From an uncultured Bacteroides sp. (GTDB lineage: Bacteria > Bacteroidota > Bacteroidia > Bacteroidales > Bacteroidaceae): 64,000 nt of DNA. Numbering within the stretch: the stretch's first letter is position 1; each line of letters starts with the position of its first letter. The notes beneath the pieces were generated by a model, which saw nothing but the letters and a program-made list of their open reading frames with translations, was not told the origin of the DNA and did no database searches. Location of the stretch: positions 248,001 to 312,000 of the forward strand of contig URYL01000002.1 in the NCBI GenBank assembly GCA_900552075.1, given 5' to 3'. The translations under genes and the position numbers were made by a program. Of this stretch, positions 55,228-62,920 are shown piece by piece.

Positions 55228-56226
55228 TTACCGGATAATCTTGAGAAATTTTTCGATGTCTCTCCGAATCATCTGATAAAGAGGGGAGTGGGTATAGAAG
55301 TTGTTCCGGTGGATGACGATTTCCACGCCCACCTGGCTGCGTTGGTAGCTGGTCAGCTCGTTGTGCAGCTGCATGTCGTGGAGTGCCAGGTCATGAATCT
55401 GCTGTTCCCGTTCTCGGCGTAGCACGGTGCATACGGGAATCAACAGGCGCAGTACCACGTTGTCCATGATGTGATGGCCTTGGATAAACATGTAAGTGTT
55501 GTCGGGATGTACGCCGAGCTGTTCAAATTCTTTTTTCATGTCTTCAATTTCTCCCAAGGCGTCGGGGTGACGGTGTTCCAGGTCGTGCAGTTTCCGGTTG
55601 ACTTTTTTCGCCATGTTTTCCAGGCTCCGTTCCGGATGGTGGGTGCTGACCTGGTCCAGCTTGACGTACGAACAGAAATCCAGCAGGGAGAACTCGGAAA
55701 GGATGTGCCGGCGGTAGAACCACACCGACCAGATGAACAACGGATAAGCAATCTGGGAATACATTTTCATGAATTCCACAAAGTTGATGAGCTTGTGATC
55801 ATTCAGGGTAGCCATGACACAGACCTCGTGCAGCCCTTCCGCATAGCAGTGATAGTTTTCAATGGCGTAAGCGTAGGTTTGCATCACGTAGGGGCTCTCG
55901 ATGATGTATTGGGAAGTATGGGTACGTCCTTGCAGGAGGTAATCGTAATCGCTGTCTACACAGGCAATCATGTTTTCGCCCAACTGCTTGCCGAGCTGGT
56001 TCATCAGTACGGTTTTCTTGCCTTTGGCCAATGAGGTCTGCGAGGGCAACATCACTTCGAAATACCGGGTGTTGTCTTCGTATTCCGAGAGGATGGTTCT
56101 CCAGAAAGAAATATCGTCGTAGCTTTCCACATAAGCCACGATTTTTCTTCTCGCACGTTTGGGCTTGAGGCTGTTGGCCGCTCCAATGTACAGGGAAGAA
56201 AGGTTCTCAGTCAGTCTTTTTCCCAT
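55228..56226 (-). CDS. DUF4435 Toprim-like protein, AriB-like
   Basis: The 332-residue protein has the Toprim active-site pattern: Glu34 in VAYVESYDD and the DxD pair in VDSDYDYL (Asp91, Asp93), matching the acidic triad used by OLD-type and AriB nucleases. Residues 120-290 are helical and include a DLEHRHPDALGEIEDMKKEFEQL coiled stretch; the end is positively charged. DUF4435 proteins usually work with an adjacent AAA/ABC ATPase. The gene immediately upstream in the transcript (14-base gap, 56241-57065) is exactly that, in the AriA then AriB order of the PARIS anti-phage system, where ATPase sensing frees the nuclease to cut tRNA. Defence activity is an inference here; a chromosomal housekeeping role is possible. 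Confidence 0.75.
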   Translation of the reverse strand: MGKRLTENLSSLYIGAANSLKPKRARRKIVAYVESYDDISFWRTILSEYEDNTRYFEVMLPSQTSLAKGKKTVLMNQLGKQLGENMIACVDSDYDYLLQGRTHTSQYIIESPYVMQTYAYAIENYHCYAEGLHEVCVMATLNDHKLINFVEFMKMYSQIAYPLFIWSVWFYRRHILSEFSLLDFCSYVKLDQVSTHHPERSLENMAKKVNRKLHDLEHRHPDALGEIEDMKKEFEQLGVHPDNTYMFIQGHHIMDNVVLRLLIPVCTVLRREREQQIHDLALHDMQLHNELTSYQRSQVGVEIVIHRNNFYTHSPLYQMIRRDIEKFLKIIR

Positions 56227-56240
56227 ACGGCTACTTCTTT

Positions 56241-57065
56241 TTAACGGGTTGTAATGTCACTCACTTCGGTCACGGCATCCATCCAGCCGTTCATGATGAG
56301 GGCCGGAGAGTGGGTGGTCAGGATGATTTGTACGTTCGGATTCAGGCTCCGGATGAGGGAAATGAGGCGCTGCTGCCATTCCACATGAAGGGAGATTTCC
56401 GGCTCGTCCATGAAAAGGGTACACGACTGGTTGTCCTGCACCAATACGGTGAGCAGGATGACCAACATCTGCTTTTCGCCGGAAGACAGCTGGTAGGGTG
56501 TCAGGATATCACCGTCCTGTTCAAACAGGATTTCATTGTTTTGGCGGAGGATTTTTTTCCCAGTCTCGCTGAACAAATCGTCCATCAGGTCTTGGAAATG
56601 CGTCTTCGGTCGGGAAATTTCAGCCGCCTTTGCCTGGTTTTCCGGCTTTCCGCTCGTCAGCAGAGAGATAATCCGGTTGCCGATGTTCACCTGATAGTCC
56701 AAATAGCGCCGCTGGAGCAGATAAAGCTGCCAGTCGAGCTCTGTCTTCACGTTCTGGTTCCCGATTTTATCCAGTAGTCCGGAGCTGAGCAGCGGACGGT
56801 CGAAACTGCGTATCACATCGAAATGGATGTAGGTGGCATCTTCGGGATAGAAGGTGAACGATACCCCTTCATGCACTCCGTTGCTGAGGGCACCGCCTTC
56901 CAGGTCGCTCAGACGGCGTACGGAGTTGTTCAGGATCGTGCTTTTCCCGATGCCGTTCACTCCGCTCAGGATGTTGACATCCGGGCGTAAATCCCAGGCA
57001 ATGTTTTTCCGGCCCCATAAGCCTTTAATCTCAATGCGCTTGATGTATTCAGCTTGCTTTTTCAT
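56241..57065 (-). CDS. compact ABC-type ATPase, AriA-like partner of DUF4435
   Basis: The 274-residue soluble ATPase belongs to the AAA_15/AAA_21 (OLD-like, SMC-related) group. It has Walker A GVNGIGKST (35-43), signature LSSGEKQ (193-199), Walker B TLFMDE (216-221) and an H-loop His252 in TTHSP. No transmembrane segment or DNA-binding domain is added, and it lacks the long coiled-coil insertion expected of full AriA proteins, so it is a minimal version. The downstream DUF4435 Toprim gene (14-base gap) is its partner. It has its own promoter (57090-57120) and diverges from the helicase gene. Confidence 0.8.
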   Translation of the reverse strand: MKKQAEYIKRIEIKGLWGRKNIAWDLRPDVNILSGVNGIGKSTILNNSVRRLSDLEGGALSNGVHEGVSFTFYPEDATYIHFDVIRSFDRPLLSSGLLDKIGNQNVKTELDWQLYLLQRRYLDYQVNIGNRIISLLTSGKPENQAKAAEISRPKTHFQDLMDDLFSETGKKILRQNNEILFEQDGDILTPYQLSSGEKQMLVILLTVLVQDNQSCTLFMDEPEISLHVEWQQRLISLIRSLNPNVQIILTTHSPALIMNGWMDAVTEVSDITTR

Positions 57066-57089
57066 GGCTGTTTTTGTTTACACGTCAAA

Positions 57090-57120
57090 CAAAAATAGCA
57101 AATTGCTTGGAATAAATCAA
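57090..57120 (-). promoter_or_regulatory. Bacteroides-type promoter of the ATPase-DUF4435 operon
   Basis: On the minus strand TTG (57118-57120), 20 bases, then TATTTTTG (57090-57097), 25 bases before the ATPase start. Confidence 0.65.
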
Positions 57121-57151
57121 CGGGGAGCCGGTTCTTTTTTTAAAAACCTCG

Positions 57152-57159
57152 TAACTTTG
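57152..57159 (+). promoter_or_regulatory. -7 box for the UPF1-like helicase
   Basis: TAACTTTG, about 95 bases before the preferred start at 57256. It is close to the divergent promoter of the ATPase operon (57090-57120). Confidence 0.45.
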
Positions 57160-57255
57160 CAAAAATTAGGAAATAGTAGTTCGTGAACAGGGTAAACCGA
57201 GGGTCCCAAGGGGCTTGTGTCTGGCGGCTATCCTTCAATTCGGAAAGAGAAAAAT

Positions 57256-59148
57256 ATGAAAAAAGAAGATACAGTCATCCAATCGCCGATATTGTACTTG
57301 CAGCATCACTATGAGTTGTTGAAGCTGGAATATGAATACGAGAAAGCGCAGTTCAAGCAGCAGACCGAACTGATGGGCATCGGCCGGAAAATCAAGCGGG
57401 GTATGTGCTGGTATCCCTTGTCGCTGGGAAGAAGTTATTACAACGCCTTGAACCAGTTGGTCATCGAGGTAGAACGGAAGGAGGACAAGGAGATTGAGCA
57501 TCTGTTTGAGTATGGGCGTCCGGTGTGTTTCTTTACACAGGACCTGTCGGGCAAGCTGACCTACCTGAACTTTGTGGCCACGGTGAACTATGTGGAGGAA
57601 GACCGCATGGTGGTGATTTTGCCGGATGCCAATGCGTTGCTGGCTTTGCAGAGCAAGGAAGTACTGGGGGTACAGCTGTATTTCGACGAGACTAGCTACC
57701 GGCTGATGTTTGAGGCCGTCAAGCAGGTACTCAGTGCGAAGAACAATCGTCTGGCGGAACTGCGGGATATTTTCCACGGCACACAGCCCGTATCGACTTT
57801 CTCGTTTCAGCCGGTACGTTTCCCTTGGTTGAACGCCACACAGGAAGAGGCGGTCAACAAGGTGTTGCATGCCAAGGATGTGGCCATCGTACACGGCCCT
57901 CCCGGAACGGGAAAGACGACCACGCTGGTAGAAGCCATTTATGAAACTCTCCATCGGGAAAATCAGGTGCTGGTCTGCGCACAGAGCAACATGGCCGTCG
58001 ACTGGATCAGTGAGAAGCTGGTCGACCGGGGCGTGAGTGTGTTGCGCATCGGGAATCCCAGTCGGGTCAATGACAAGATGCTGTCGTTCACCTATGAACG
58101 GCGCTTTGAGGCCCATCCGGACTATCCTCAGCTGTGGAGCATCCGCAAGGCGGTGCGCGAATTGTATGCCCGCAGCCGAAAAGGAGCCGACCGGGAGAGC
58201 ATCCGACAGAAAATCAATTCATTGAAAGACCGGGCTACGGAACTGGAAATCCGCATCAACGAAGCTTTGTTCAGTGAGGCGAGGGTGATTGCCTGCACGC
58301 TGGTGGGAAGCGCCAACCGTCTGCTGATAGGACAGAAGTTCGGAACGGTATTCATTGACGAGGCAGCCCAGGCGTTGGAAGCGGCCTGCTGGATTCCGTT
58401 GCGGAAAGCCGACCGGGTGATTCTGGCCGGCGACCATTGTCAGTTGCCGCCTACAGTGAAATGTCCGGAGGCCCTGCGTGCCGGATTGGGGCATACGCTG
58501 ATGCAGTGCATTGTGAAGAACAAGCCGGAGGTGGTGTCGCTGTTGAAGGTGCAGTACCGCATGAACGACGAAATTATGCGCTTTTCGTCCGACTGGTTCT
58601 ACGGGGGTATGCTTCGCTCGGCGCCCGAAGTGAAATACCGCAGCATCCTGGACTTCGATACCCCGATTGAATGGGTCAATACTGAAGGAATGGATTGCAA
58701 CGAGGAGTTTGTGGGCGAGAACTACGGGCGTATCAACAAACCGGAAGCGGAACTGTCCATCGGGCAGTTAAAGGAATACATCACGAAAATCGGACGGGAG
58801 CGTTTCCTGGAAGAACGCATCGACGTGGGACTGATTTCACCGTACAAGGCGCAGGTGCAGTACCTCCGCCAGCTGGTCAAGAAAGATGCTTTCTTCAAGC
58901 CCTACCGTTCCTTGATTACCATCAATACGGTGGACGGCTTCCAGGGGCAGGAGCGCGATGTCATTCTCATCAGTCTGGTACGCGCCAACGAAGACGGGCA
59001 GATTGGTTTTCTGAACGATTTGCGCCGCATGAACGTGGCCATCACGCGGGCCCGTATGAAACTGATTATTCTGGGCGATGCTTCCACTTTGACCAAACAT
59101 GCCTTTTACAAGAAGCTCTACGAGTATATCCATAGTTTGCAGGAGTGA
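57256..59148 (+). CDS. superfamily 1 DNA/RNA helicase of the UPF1/IGHMBP2 type
   Basis: The 630-residue protein has the helicase core in residues 210-620: Walker A GPPGTGKTTT, Walker B IDEAAQALEAA, the QYRMNDEIMRF motif IV region, TVDGFQGQERDVILIS (motif V) and NVAITRARMKLI (motif VI). The N-terminal 200 residues include a beta-barrel-like nucleic-acid-binding segment. The start at 57256 (MKKEDTVIQ) is preferred to an upstream codon at 57217. Such helicases unwind RNA or DNA and some belong to anti-phage systems. It is divergent from the ATPase-DUF4435 pair, which suggests but does not prove joint function. Confidence 0.85.
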   Translation: MKKEDTVIQSPILYLQHHYELLKLEYEYEKAQFKQQTELMGIGRKIKRGMCWYPLSLGRSYYNALNQLVIEVERKEDKEIEHLFEYGRPVCFFTQDLSGKLTYLNFVATVNYVEEDRMVVILPDANALLALQSKEVLGVQLYFDETSYRLMFEAVKQVLSAKNNRLAELRDIFHGTQPVSTFSFQPVRFPWLNATQEEAVNKVLHAKDVAIVHGPPGTGKTTTLVEAIYETLHRENQVLVCAQSNMAVDWISEKLVDRGVSVLRIGNPSRVNDKMLSFTYERRFEAHPDYPQLWSIRKAVRELYARSRKGADRESIRQKINSLKDRATELEIRINEALFSEARVIACTLVGSANRLLIGQKFGTVFIDEAAQALEAACWIPLRKADRVILAGDHCQLPPTVKCPEALRAGLGHTLMQCIVKNKPEVVSLLKVQYRMNDEIMRFSSDWFYGGMLRSAPEVKYRSILDFDTPIEWVNTEGMDCNEEFVGENYGRINKPEAELSIGQLKEYITKIGRERFLEERIDVGLISPYKAQVQYLRQLVKKDAFFKPYRSLITINTVDGFQGQERDVILISLVRANEDGQIGFLNDLRRMNVAITRARMKLIILGDASTLTKHAFYKKLYEYIHSLQE

Positions 59149-59157
59149 ATTCAGGAG

Positions 59158-59205
59158 TCGGGATAAGGATATTCGCAAAATTTGTTTATCTTTATCCCGA
59201 TTTTA
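59158..59205 (+). terminator. terminator after the helicase gene
   Basis: TCGGGATAA (59158-59166) pairs with TTATCCCGA (59192-59200), followed by TTTTATT. The hairpin loop also holds TTTG and TATCTTTA, so a promoter for the next gene may overlap it. Confidence 0.65.
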
Positions 59206-59226
59206 TTCACACTATTCTAATTTTTT

Positions 59227-60825
59227 ATGTTGACAGACTTACTGCAAACTTCGTATTTTGCAATTTTCTTGATTGTAGCCTTGGGCTTTATGCTCGGACG
59301 TATCAAAGTGATGGGCCTATCGCTCGATGTGTCTGCCGTGATTTTTATCGCCCTTGCTTTCGGGCATTGGGGCGTGTCTATTCCAAAGGAACTGGGAACC
59401 TTCGGACTGGTGCTGTTCATTTTCACCATCGGCATCCAGGCCGGTCCGGGTTTCTTTCATTCTTTCCGGAGCAAAGGAAAGACCTTGATTCTGATTACCT
59501 TGCTGATCGTGGCTTCTGCCTGTCTGACGGGGGTGGCCATGAAGTATCTTTTCGATATCGATACGCCCAGTATCGTGGGACTGATTGCGGGGGCGCTGAC
59601 CAGTACGCCGGGATTGGCGGTGGCCATCGACAGCACGCAGTCGCCGCTGGCTTCCATTGCCTACGGTATCGCCTATCCGTTTGGGGTGATTGGGGTGATT
59701 TTATTCGTGAAACTGCTTCCCAAGCTGATGCGCATCGACTTGAACGAAGAGGCCCGGAAGCTGGAAAAGGAACGGCGCAGCCAGTTCCCGGAACTGAACA
59801 CCTGTCTGTTCAAAGTGACCAACCCCACGGTTTTCAACCGTACCTTGATTCAGTTGAACATTAGGGCCATGACGGGGGCCGTGATTTCGCGCTTGAAACG
59901 GGGCGACGAGATTCTGATTCCGAAAGCCCATACGGTGTTGCAGGAAGGCGACTGCATCCAGGCAGTGGGTAGTGAAGATTCCTTGAAGAATCTGGCCCTG
60001 ATGCTGGGCGAACGAGAGGAAGGAGAACTACCGCTGAGTCATACGCAGAGCATCGAATCGTTGCTGCTGACCAAGAAAGACATGATTAACAAGCAGCTGG
60101 GTGAACTCAACTTGCAGAAGAACTTCGGTTGTACGGTCACCCGTGTGCGCCGAAGCGGTATCGACCTGTCTCCATCGCCGGAACTGGCCCTGAAATTTGG
60201 CGACAAACTGATGGTGGTGGGCGAGAAGGAAGGGATACAAGGAGTGGCCCGGTTGCTGGGTAATGACGTGAAACGCCTCTCGGATACTGATTTCTTCCCC
60301 ATCGCCATGGGTATTGTGCTGGGCGTGCTGTTCGGAAAACTGCATATCTCTTTCGGAGGAGGAATGACCTTCTCCCCAGGACTGACCGGCGGCGTGCTGA
60401 TGATGGCGTTGTTCCTGAGTGCCATAGGTAAGACGGGACCGATTATCTGGTCCATGTCGGGACCGGCCAATCAGCTGTTGCGTCAGTTGGGGTTGCTGCT
60501 GTTCCTGGCCGAAGTGGGAACCTCAGCCGGAAAGACCTTGGTGGCTACCTTTCAGGAGAGCGGTTTCCTGCTTTTCGGGGTAGGTGCTTTGATTACCCTG
60601 GTACCGATGCTGCTGGCGGCAGTTGTAGGACGGCTGGTGTTTAAGGTCAGCCTGCTCGATTTGCTGGGCACCATTACCGGCGGTATGACCAGTACCCCGG
60701 GACTTGCGGCTGCCGACTCCATGACCGACAGCAACATTCCGGGAGTGGCCTACGCTACGGTGTATCCCATCGCCATGGTGTTCCTGATTCTGTTTATCCA
60801 GTTGATTGCACTGGCAGTAATATAG
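59227..60825 (+). CDS. YidE/AspT-type putative transporter
   Basis: The 532-residue inner-membrane protein has two sets of hydrophobic helices (about 8-185 and 375-532) split by a cytoplasmic part (about 205-345) that contains TrkA_C-like folds (AVISRLKRGDEILIPKAHTVLQEGDCIQAVG; VGEKEGIQGVARLLG). The repeated G-x-x-x-TSTPGLA motif (GALTSTPGLAVAID and GGMTSTPGLAAADS) is the mark of the AspT/YidE/YbjL antiporter duplication family. The substrate may be an amino acid or dicarboxylate anion. It stands as a single gene with its own terminator. Confidence 0.85.
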   Translation: MLTDLLQTSYFAIFLIVALGFMLGRIKVMGLSLDVSAVIFIALAFGHWGVSIPKELGTFGLVLFIFTIGIQAGPGFFHSFRSKGKTLILITLLIVASACLTGVAMKYLFDIDTPSIVGLIAGALTSTPGLAVAIDSTQSPLASIAYGIAYPFGVIGVILFVKLLPKLMRIDLNEEARKLEKERRSQFPELNTCLFKVTNPTVFNRTLIQLNIRAMTGAVISRLKRGDEILIPKAHTVLQEGDCIQAVGSEDSLKNLALMLGEREEGELPLSHTQSIESLLLTKKDMINKQLGELNLQKNFGCTVTRVRRSGIDLSPSPELALKFGDKLMVVGEKEGIQGVARLLGNDVKRLSDTDFFPIAMGIVLGVLFGKLHISFGGGMTFSPGLTGGVLMMALFLSAIGKTGPIIWSMSGPANQLLRQLGLLLFLAEVGTSAGKTLVATFQESGFLLFGVGALITLVPMLLAAVVGRLVFKVSLLDLLGTITGGMTSTPGLAAADSMTDSNIPGVAYATVYPIAMVFLILFIQLIALAVI

Positions 60826-60858
60826 TATTTGAGAAGGCTTGCTTTGCCTTCGGTGAGG

Positions 60859-60908
60859 AAATCCTGAAAGTCTGCATCTGCCAAGAGGGCGGCTTTCAGG
60901 ATTTTTTT
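60859..60908 (+). terminator. intrinsic terminator of the YidE-like gene
   Basis: AAATCCTGAAAG (60859-60870) pairs with CTTTCAGGATTT (60893-60904) and a T run follows. A smaller GAAGGC/GCCTTC hairpin (60833-60851) precedes it. Confidence 0.85.
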
Positions 60909-60976
60909 GTCGCTTCCTGTGGATACTTTCAGCAGCCCCTGAGATAAAGTTCAGATGCCTTGTCACATACTTCTTT

Positions 60977-61093
60977 TTGTCCCGAAGAATTCTCTGTTTC
61001 ACACTGCGGGATTTGTATCCCACACTGTGAAATATATGTCCCACACTGTGGTTTTTGTATCCCACAGTGTGGGACAGAGAAATTGTCCCGAAG
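60977..61093. repeat. CACTGTG palindrome array with about 21-base period
   Basis: The 60826-61235 gap (410 bases) has no gene. After the terminator lie four related units: TTTCACACTGCGGGA (60997-61011), TCCCACACTGTGAAA (61018-61032), TGTCCCACACTGTGG (61037-61051) and CCACAGTGTGGGACA (61062-61076). Units 3 and 4 form a perfect 15-bp inverted repeat; units 1 and 2 pair with two mismatches. TTCTCTG (60990-60996) and CAGAGAA (61075-61081) enclose the array, and TTGTCCCGAAG occurs as a direct repeat on both sides (60977-60987, 61083-61093). An open frame (60960-61166) reads through as a 7-residue Cys repeat but looks like a by-product. Confidence 0.7.
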
Positions 61094-61156
61094 TTTGAGG
61101 GAATATGTAAGGAGAAACGAAAGTTTTTGTCAGGGGCAAGTTTTATTTGTCGTCGA

Positions 61157-61172
61157 GGGAAGATGAGTCCTG
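61157..61172. repeat. direct repeat, left copy, flanking the DUF234 ATPase
   Basis: GGGAAGATGAGTCCTG. The right copy at 62737-62753 differs by one extra A. The 12-base core AGATGAGTCCTG is identical. Confidence 0.6.
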
Positions 61173-61235
61173 GACTCCTTCTAGGACTTATTTAAAATAA
61201 AAGAAGCGTCAGGCTTATCTTGCAACCCTATTCAA

Positions 61236-62555
61236 CTACATATCATCCATAGACAGCCCTTTGTAGGAGATTTTATATCCCTTGAACTCACCTGTGGCAC
61301 GCAGAAAGGCAGCGGCCTTATGCTCCAGCACTTCCATATCAATGTTTCCTGACTTGCGTTTCACTTCGAAAAACGTGGCTTCTTCGTCCAGTTCATTCTC
61401 GGCCACGATGTCAATTTCATTCTCGCCCTTTCGGTCCCACCATCCGCCGATGCGTGTGTAGGCTTGACGTTCAATCAGTACACGCCTGAAATAGCGTTCG
61501 AGCATCAGACCGCTGAATGTCTCGTAGTCCCGGTTGATAATCGTCTTCACACTCTCATAGTTCTCTATCTCCAGCATATAGCTGTACTTGTAGATGAAGC
61601 GAAACCAGAATGTGAAGAAGTTGTCTTCTATCGTATAGCGAACATTCTTGGTGGAACTCTTCTCAAAGAGGGGTTGCTTTTTGGCGATGATCTCATACTC
61701 GTTTTCCAGTTTGGTCAGATAGCCGCCGATTTCCTTGCCTACTACGCTCTCTATTTCTGAACGGGAAGTCTTGCCTCTCGCTATGGCTGACAGAATCGAA
61801 AAATATACTCCATAGTCTTTGCCGAACTCCTCGATAAGGATAGCCTTTCCTTCTCCCAGAAAGATGGAATCGGCCTTTATGATGTGATCAAGCATGGCAG
61901 ACTTGGTTGTTGCCCCGGCATCTACAAGCAGTTGTACATACTTAGCCACGCCGCCTGTGAAAGCATACAGGGCCAGCAGGTCTTCCGCCGTGTGACCGGG
62001 ATGGTACTCCGTGAGAATCTCTTTCAACACCGTCGGAGTGAAGGGACGTACGGTCATAAAACGGGTCTGCCTGTTATATAGCGGTTCCTTCTTGTCTTTG
62101 AATATCTTCGTCATCATGGAGTATATCGAGCCGCAGACAATAAGGTTCATGTGGGCTTTCGGACTGTATCGATCCCAGATGCGTTGCATGTCGCTGTACA
62201 CCGACTTGTTCACGCGGAAGAATTCCTGGAACTCGTCAATGAACAGGGTGATGGGACGCTCCGTGGAAAGTTTCATCAGGAACTCGAACACGTCGGTAAA
62301 ACGTTCCGCCCGTCCCATTGTAGGAATTCCCAGCTTGCTCTCTATTTCAAGTTGGTAATCTTCGCACAGCTCTCTTTCAGCCTTACGGGCAACGAAAAAA
62401 TATAGAATAGGTTCGTCCTCGTATGCCTTCCACACGAGGGAGGTCTTGCCGATACGGCGCCGTCCCGTCACGACTGTGAACTGGGCGTTTTCTTTTGACC
62501 TTACGCGAATCTCACGCAGGGATGCTATTTCTTCTTTCCTGTCAAAAAATCTCAT
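61236..62555 (-). CDS. DUF234-family ATPase with PD-(D/E)xK-like C-terminus
   Basis: The 439-residue protein has an AAA ATPase domain (about 1-230) with Walker A GRRRIGKTS (31-39) and Walker B ITLFIDEFQ (102-110). A winged-helix-like middle follows, then a C-terminal DUF234 part (about 330-439) with GENEIDIVAENE and FFEVKRKSG, the D...ExK pattern of restriction-type nucleases. Such proteins are common in archaea and Bacteroidetes and of unknown function; a mobile or defence-linked role has been suggested from their patchy distribution. It stands alone, flanked by near-identical direct repeats, and next to a remnant of a different ATPase-nuclease family. A palindrome and a -7 box lie upstream. 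Confidence 0.8.
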   Translation of the reverse strand: MRFFDRKEEIASLREIRVRSKENAQFTVVTGRRRIGKTSLVWKAYEDEPILYFFVARKAERELCEDYQLEIESKLGIPTMGRAERFTDVFEFLMKLSTERPITLFIDEFQEFFRVNKSVYSDMQRIWDRYSPKAHMNLIVCGSIYSMMTKIFKDKKEPLYNRQTRFMTVRPFTPTVLKEILTEYHPGHTAEDLLALYAFTGGVAKYVQLLVDAGATTKSAMLDHIIKADSIFLGEGKAILIEEFGKDYGVYFSILSAIARGKTSRSEIESVVGKEIGGYLTKLENEYEIIAKKQPLFEKSSTKNVRYTIEDNFFTFWFRFIYKYSYMLEIENYESVKTIINRDYETFSGLMLERYFRRVLIERQAYTRIGGWWDRKGENEIDIVAENELDEEATFFEVKRKSGNIDMEVLEHKAAAFLRATGEFKGYKISYKGLSMDDM

Positions 62556-62576
62556 ATCTTGGGTCTTTCTTTGTGA

Positions 62577-62602
62577 ATTTCCGAAACGTGCATTTCGGAA
62601 AT
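62577..62602. promoter_or_regulatory. 26-bp perfect palindrome in the leader of the DUF234 ATPase
   Basis: ATTTCCGAAA (62577-62586) and TTTCGGAAAT (62593-62602) are separated by CGTGCA. It lies 21 bases before the ATG and downstream of the predicted start of transcription, so it could be an operator for autorepression or an mRNA hairpin that limits translation. Confidence 0.55.
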
Positions 62603-62618
62603 GGTTGTTTCGCTACTG

Positions 62619-62626
62619 CAAAGATA
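62619..62626 (-). promoter_or_regulatory. -7 box for the DUF234 ATPase
   Basis: TATCTTTG on the minus strand, 63 bases before the ATG. No -33 match. Apart from this box, the palindrome, the right repeat copy and the remnant below, the 365-base gap 62556-62920 holds nothing recognised. Confidence 0.5.
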
Positions 62627-62736
62627 AAGGGTTTTTCCATAAAAACAGGCAGTTGCCTTGTTTTTGTTCCATAGATAATAGATAGTTATCCTTTTGTAAG
62701 GAGAATCATATCAGCACTTATTATTGTGAGGCTGCC

Positions 62737-62753
62737 GGGAAAGATGAGTCCTG
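62737..62753. repeat. direct repeat, right copy, flanking the DUF234 ATPase
   Basis: GGGAAAGATGAGTCCTG matches the left copy at 61157-61172 apart from one inserted A. It ends 20 bases before the remnant of a PDDEXK_9 gene. Confidence 0.6.
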
Positions 62754-62773
62754 ACTTGGAGAAATGAGGATAA

Positions 62774-62893
62774 ATCCAGATAAAAGAGAAAGGATACGCG
62801 AAAGAATATGAGGTAGATACCCGTAAACTGTATCAGATAGGAGCGGTATTCTCTTCAGAAACGGGAACAATAGAGGAGTGGATAGTCAGATGA
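62774..62893 (+). pseudogene. 39-codon C-terminal remnant of an AAA-ATPase-like/PDDEXK_9 gene
   Basis: Between a stop at 62771-62773 and a TGA at 62891-62893 the + strand reads IQIKEKGYAKEYEVDT, then RKLYQIGAVFSSETGTIEEW and IVR. This matches the characteristic C-terminus of DUF1703/PDDEXK_9 proteins (QI-x-x-KGYA, then IG-x-x-FSSETR-x-I-x-EW), which normally end a 500-plus residue ATPase-nuclease. No ATG lies in frame and no upstream part of the gene is present, so this is a truncated relic. The right direct repeat lies just before it. The resemblance is recalled from the family pattern, not from a search. Confidence 0.65.
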
Positions 62894-62920
62894 CAGACTG
62901 ATCCACTTTGACTCTTTGGG

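Noticed and set aside
60977..61093. CRISPR array or tRNA-like structure
   Set aside because: Units vary in sequence and pair with each other; no cloverleaf or spacer pattern is present.
60960..61166. 68-codon frame encoding a 7-residue Cys repeat over the palindrome array
   Set aside because: The start is TTG, there is no promoter, and the repeat follows from the 21-base DNA period. I treat it as a by-product of the array.
61236..62753. Insertion sequence or transposon carrying the DUF234 gene
   Set aside because: There is no transposase and there are no inverted ends; only imperfect direct repeats are present, so I report them as a repeat and not as a mobile element.
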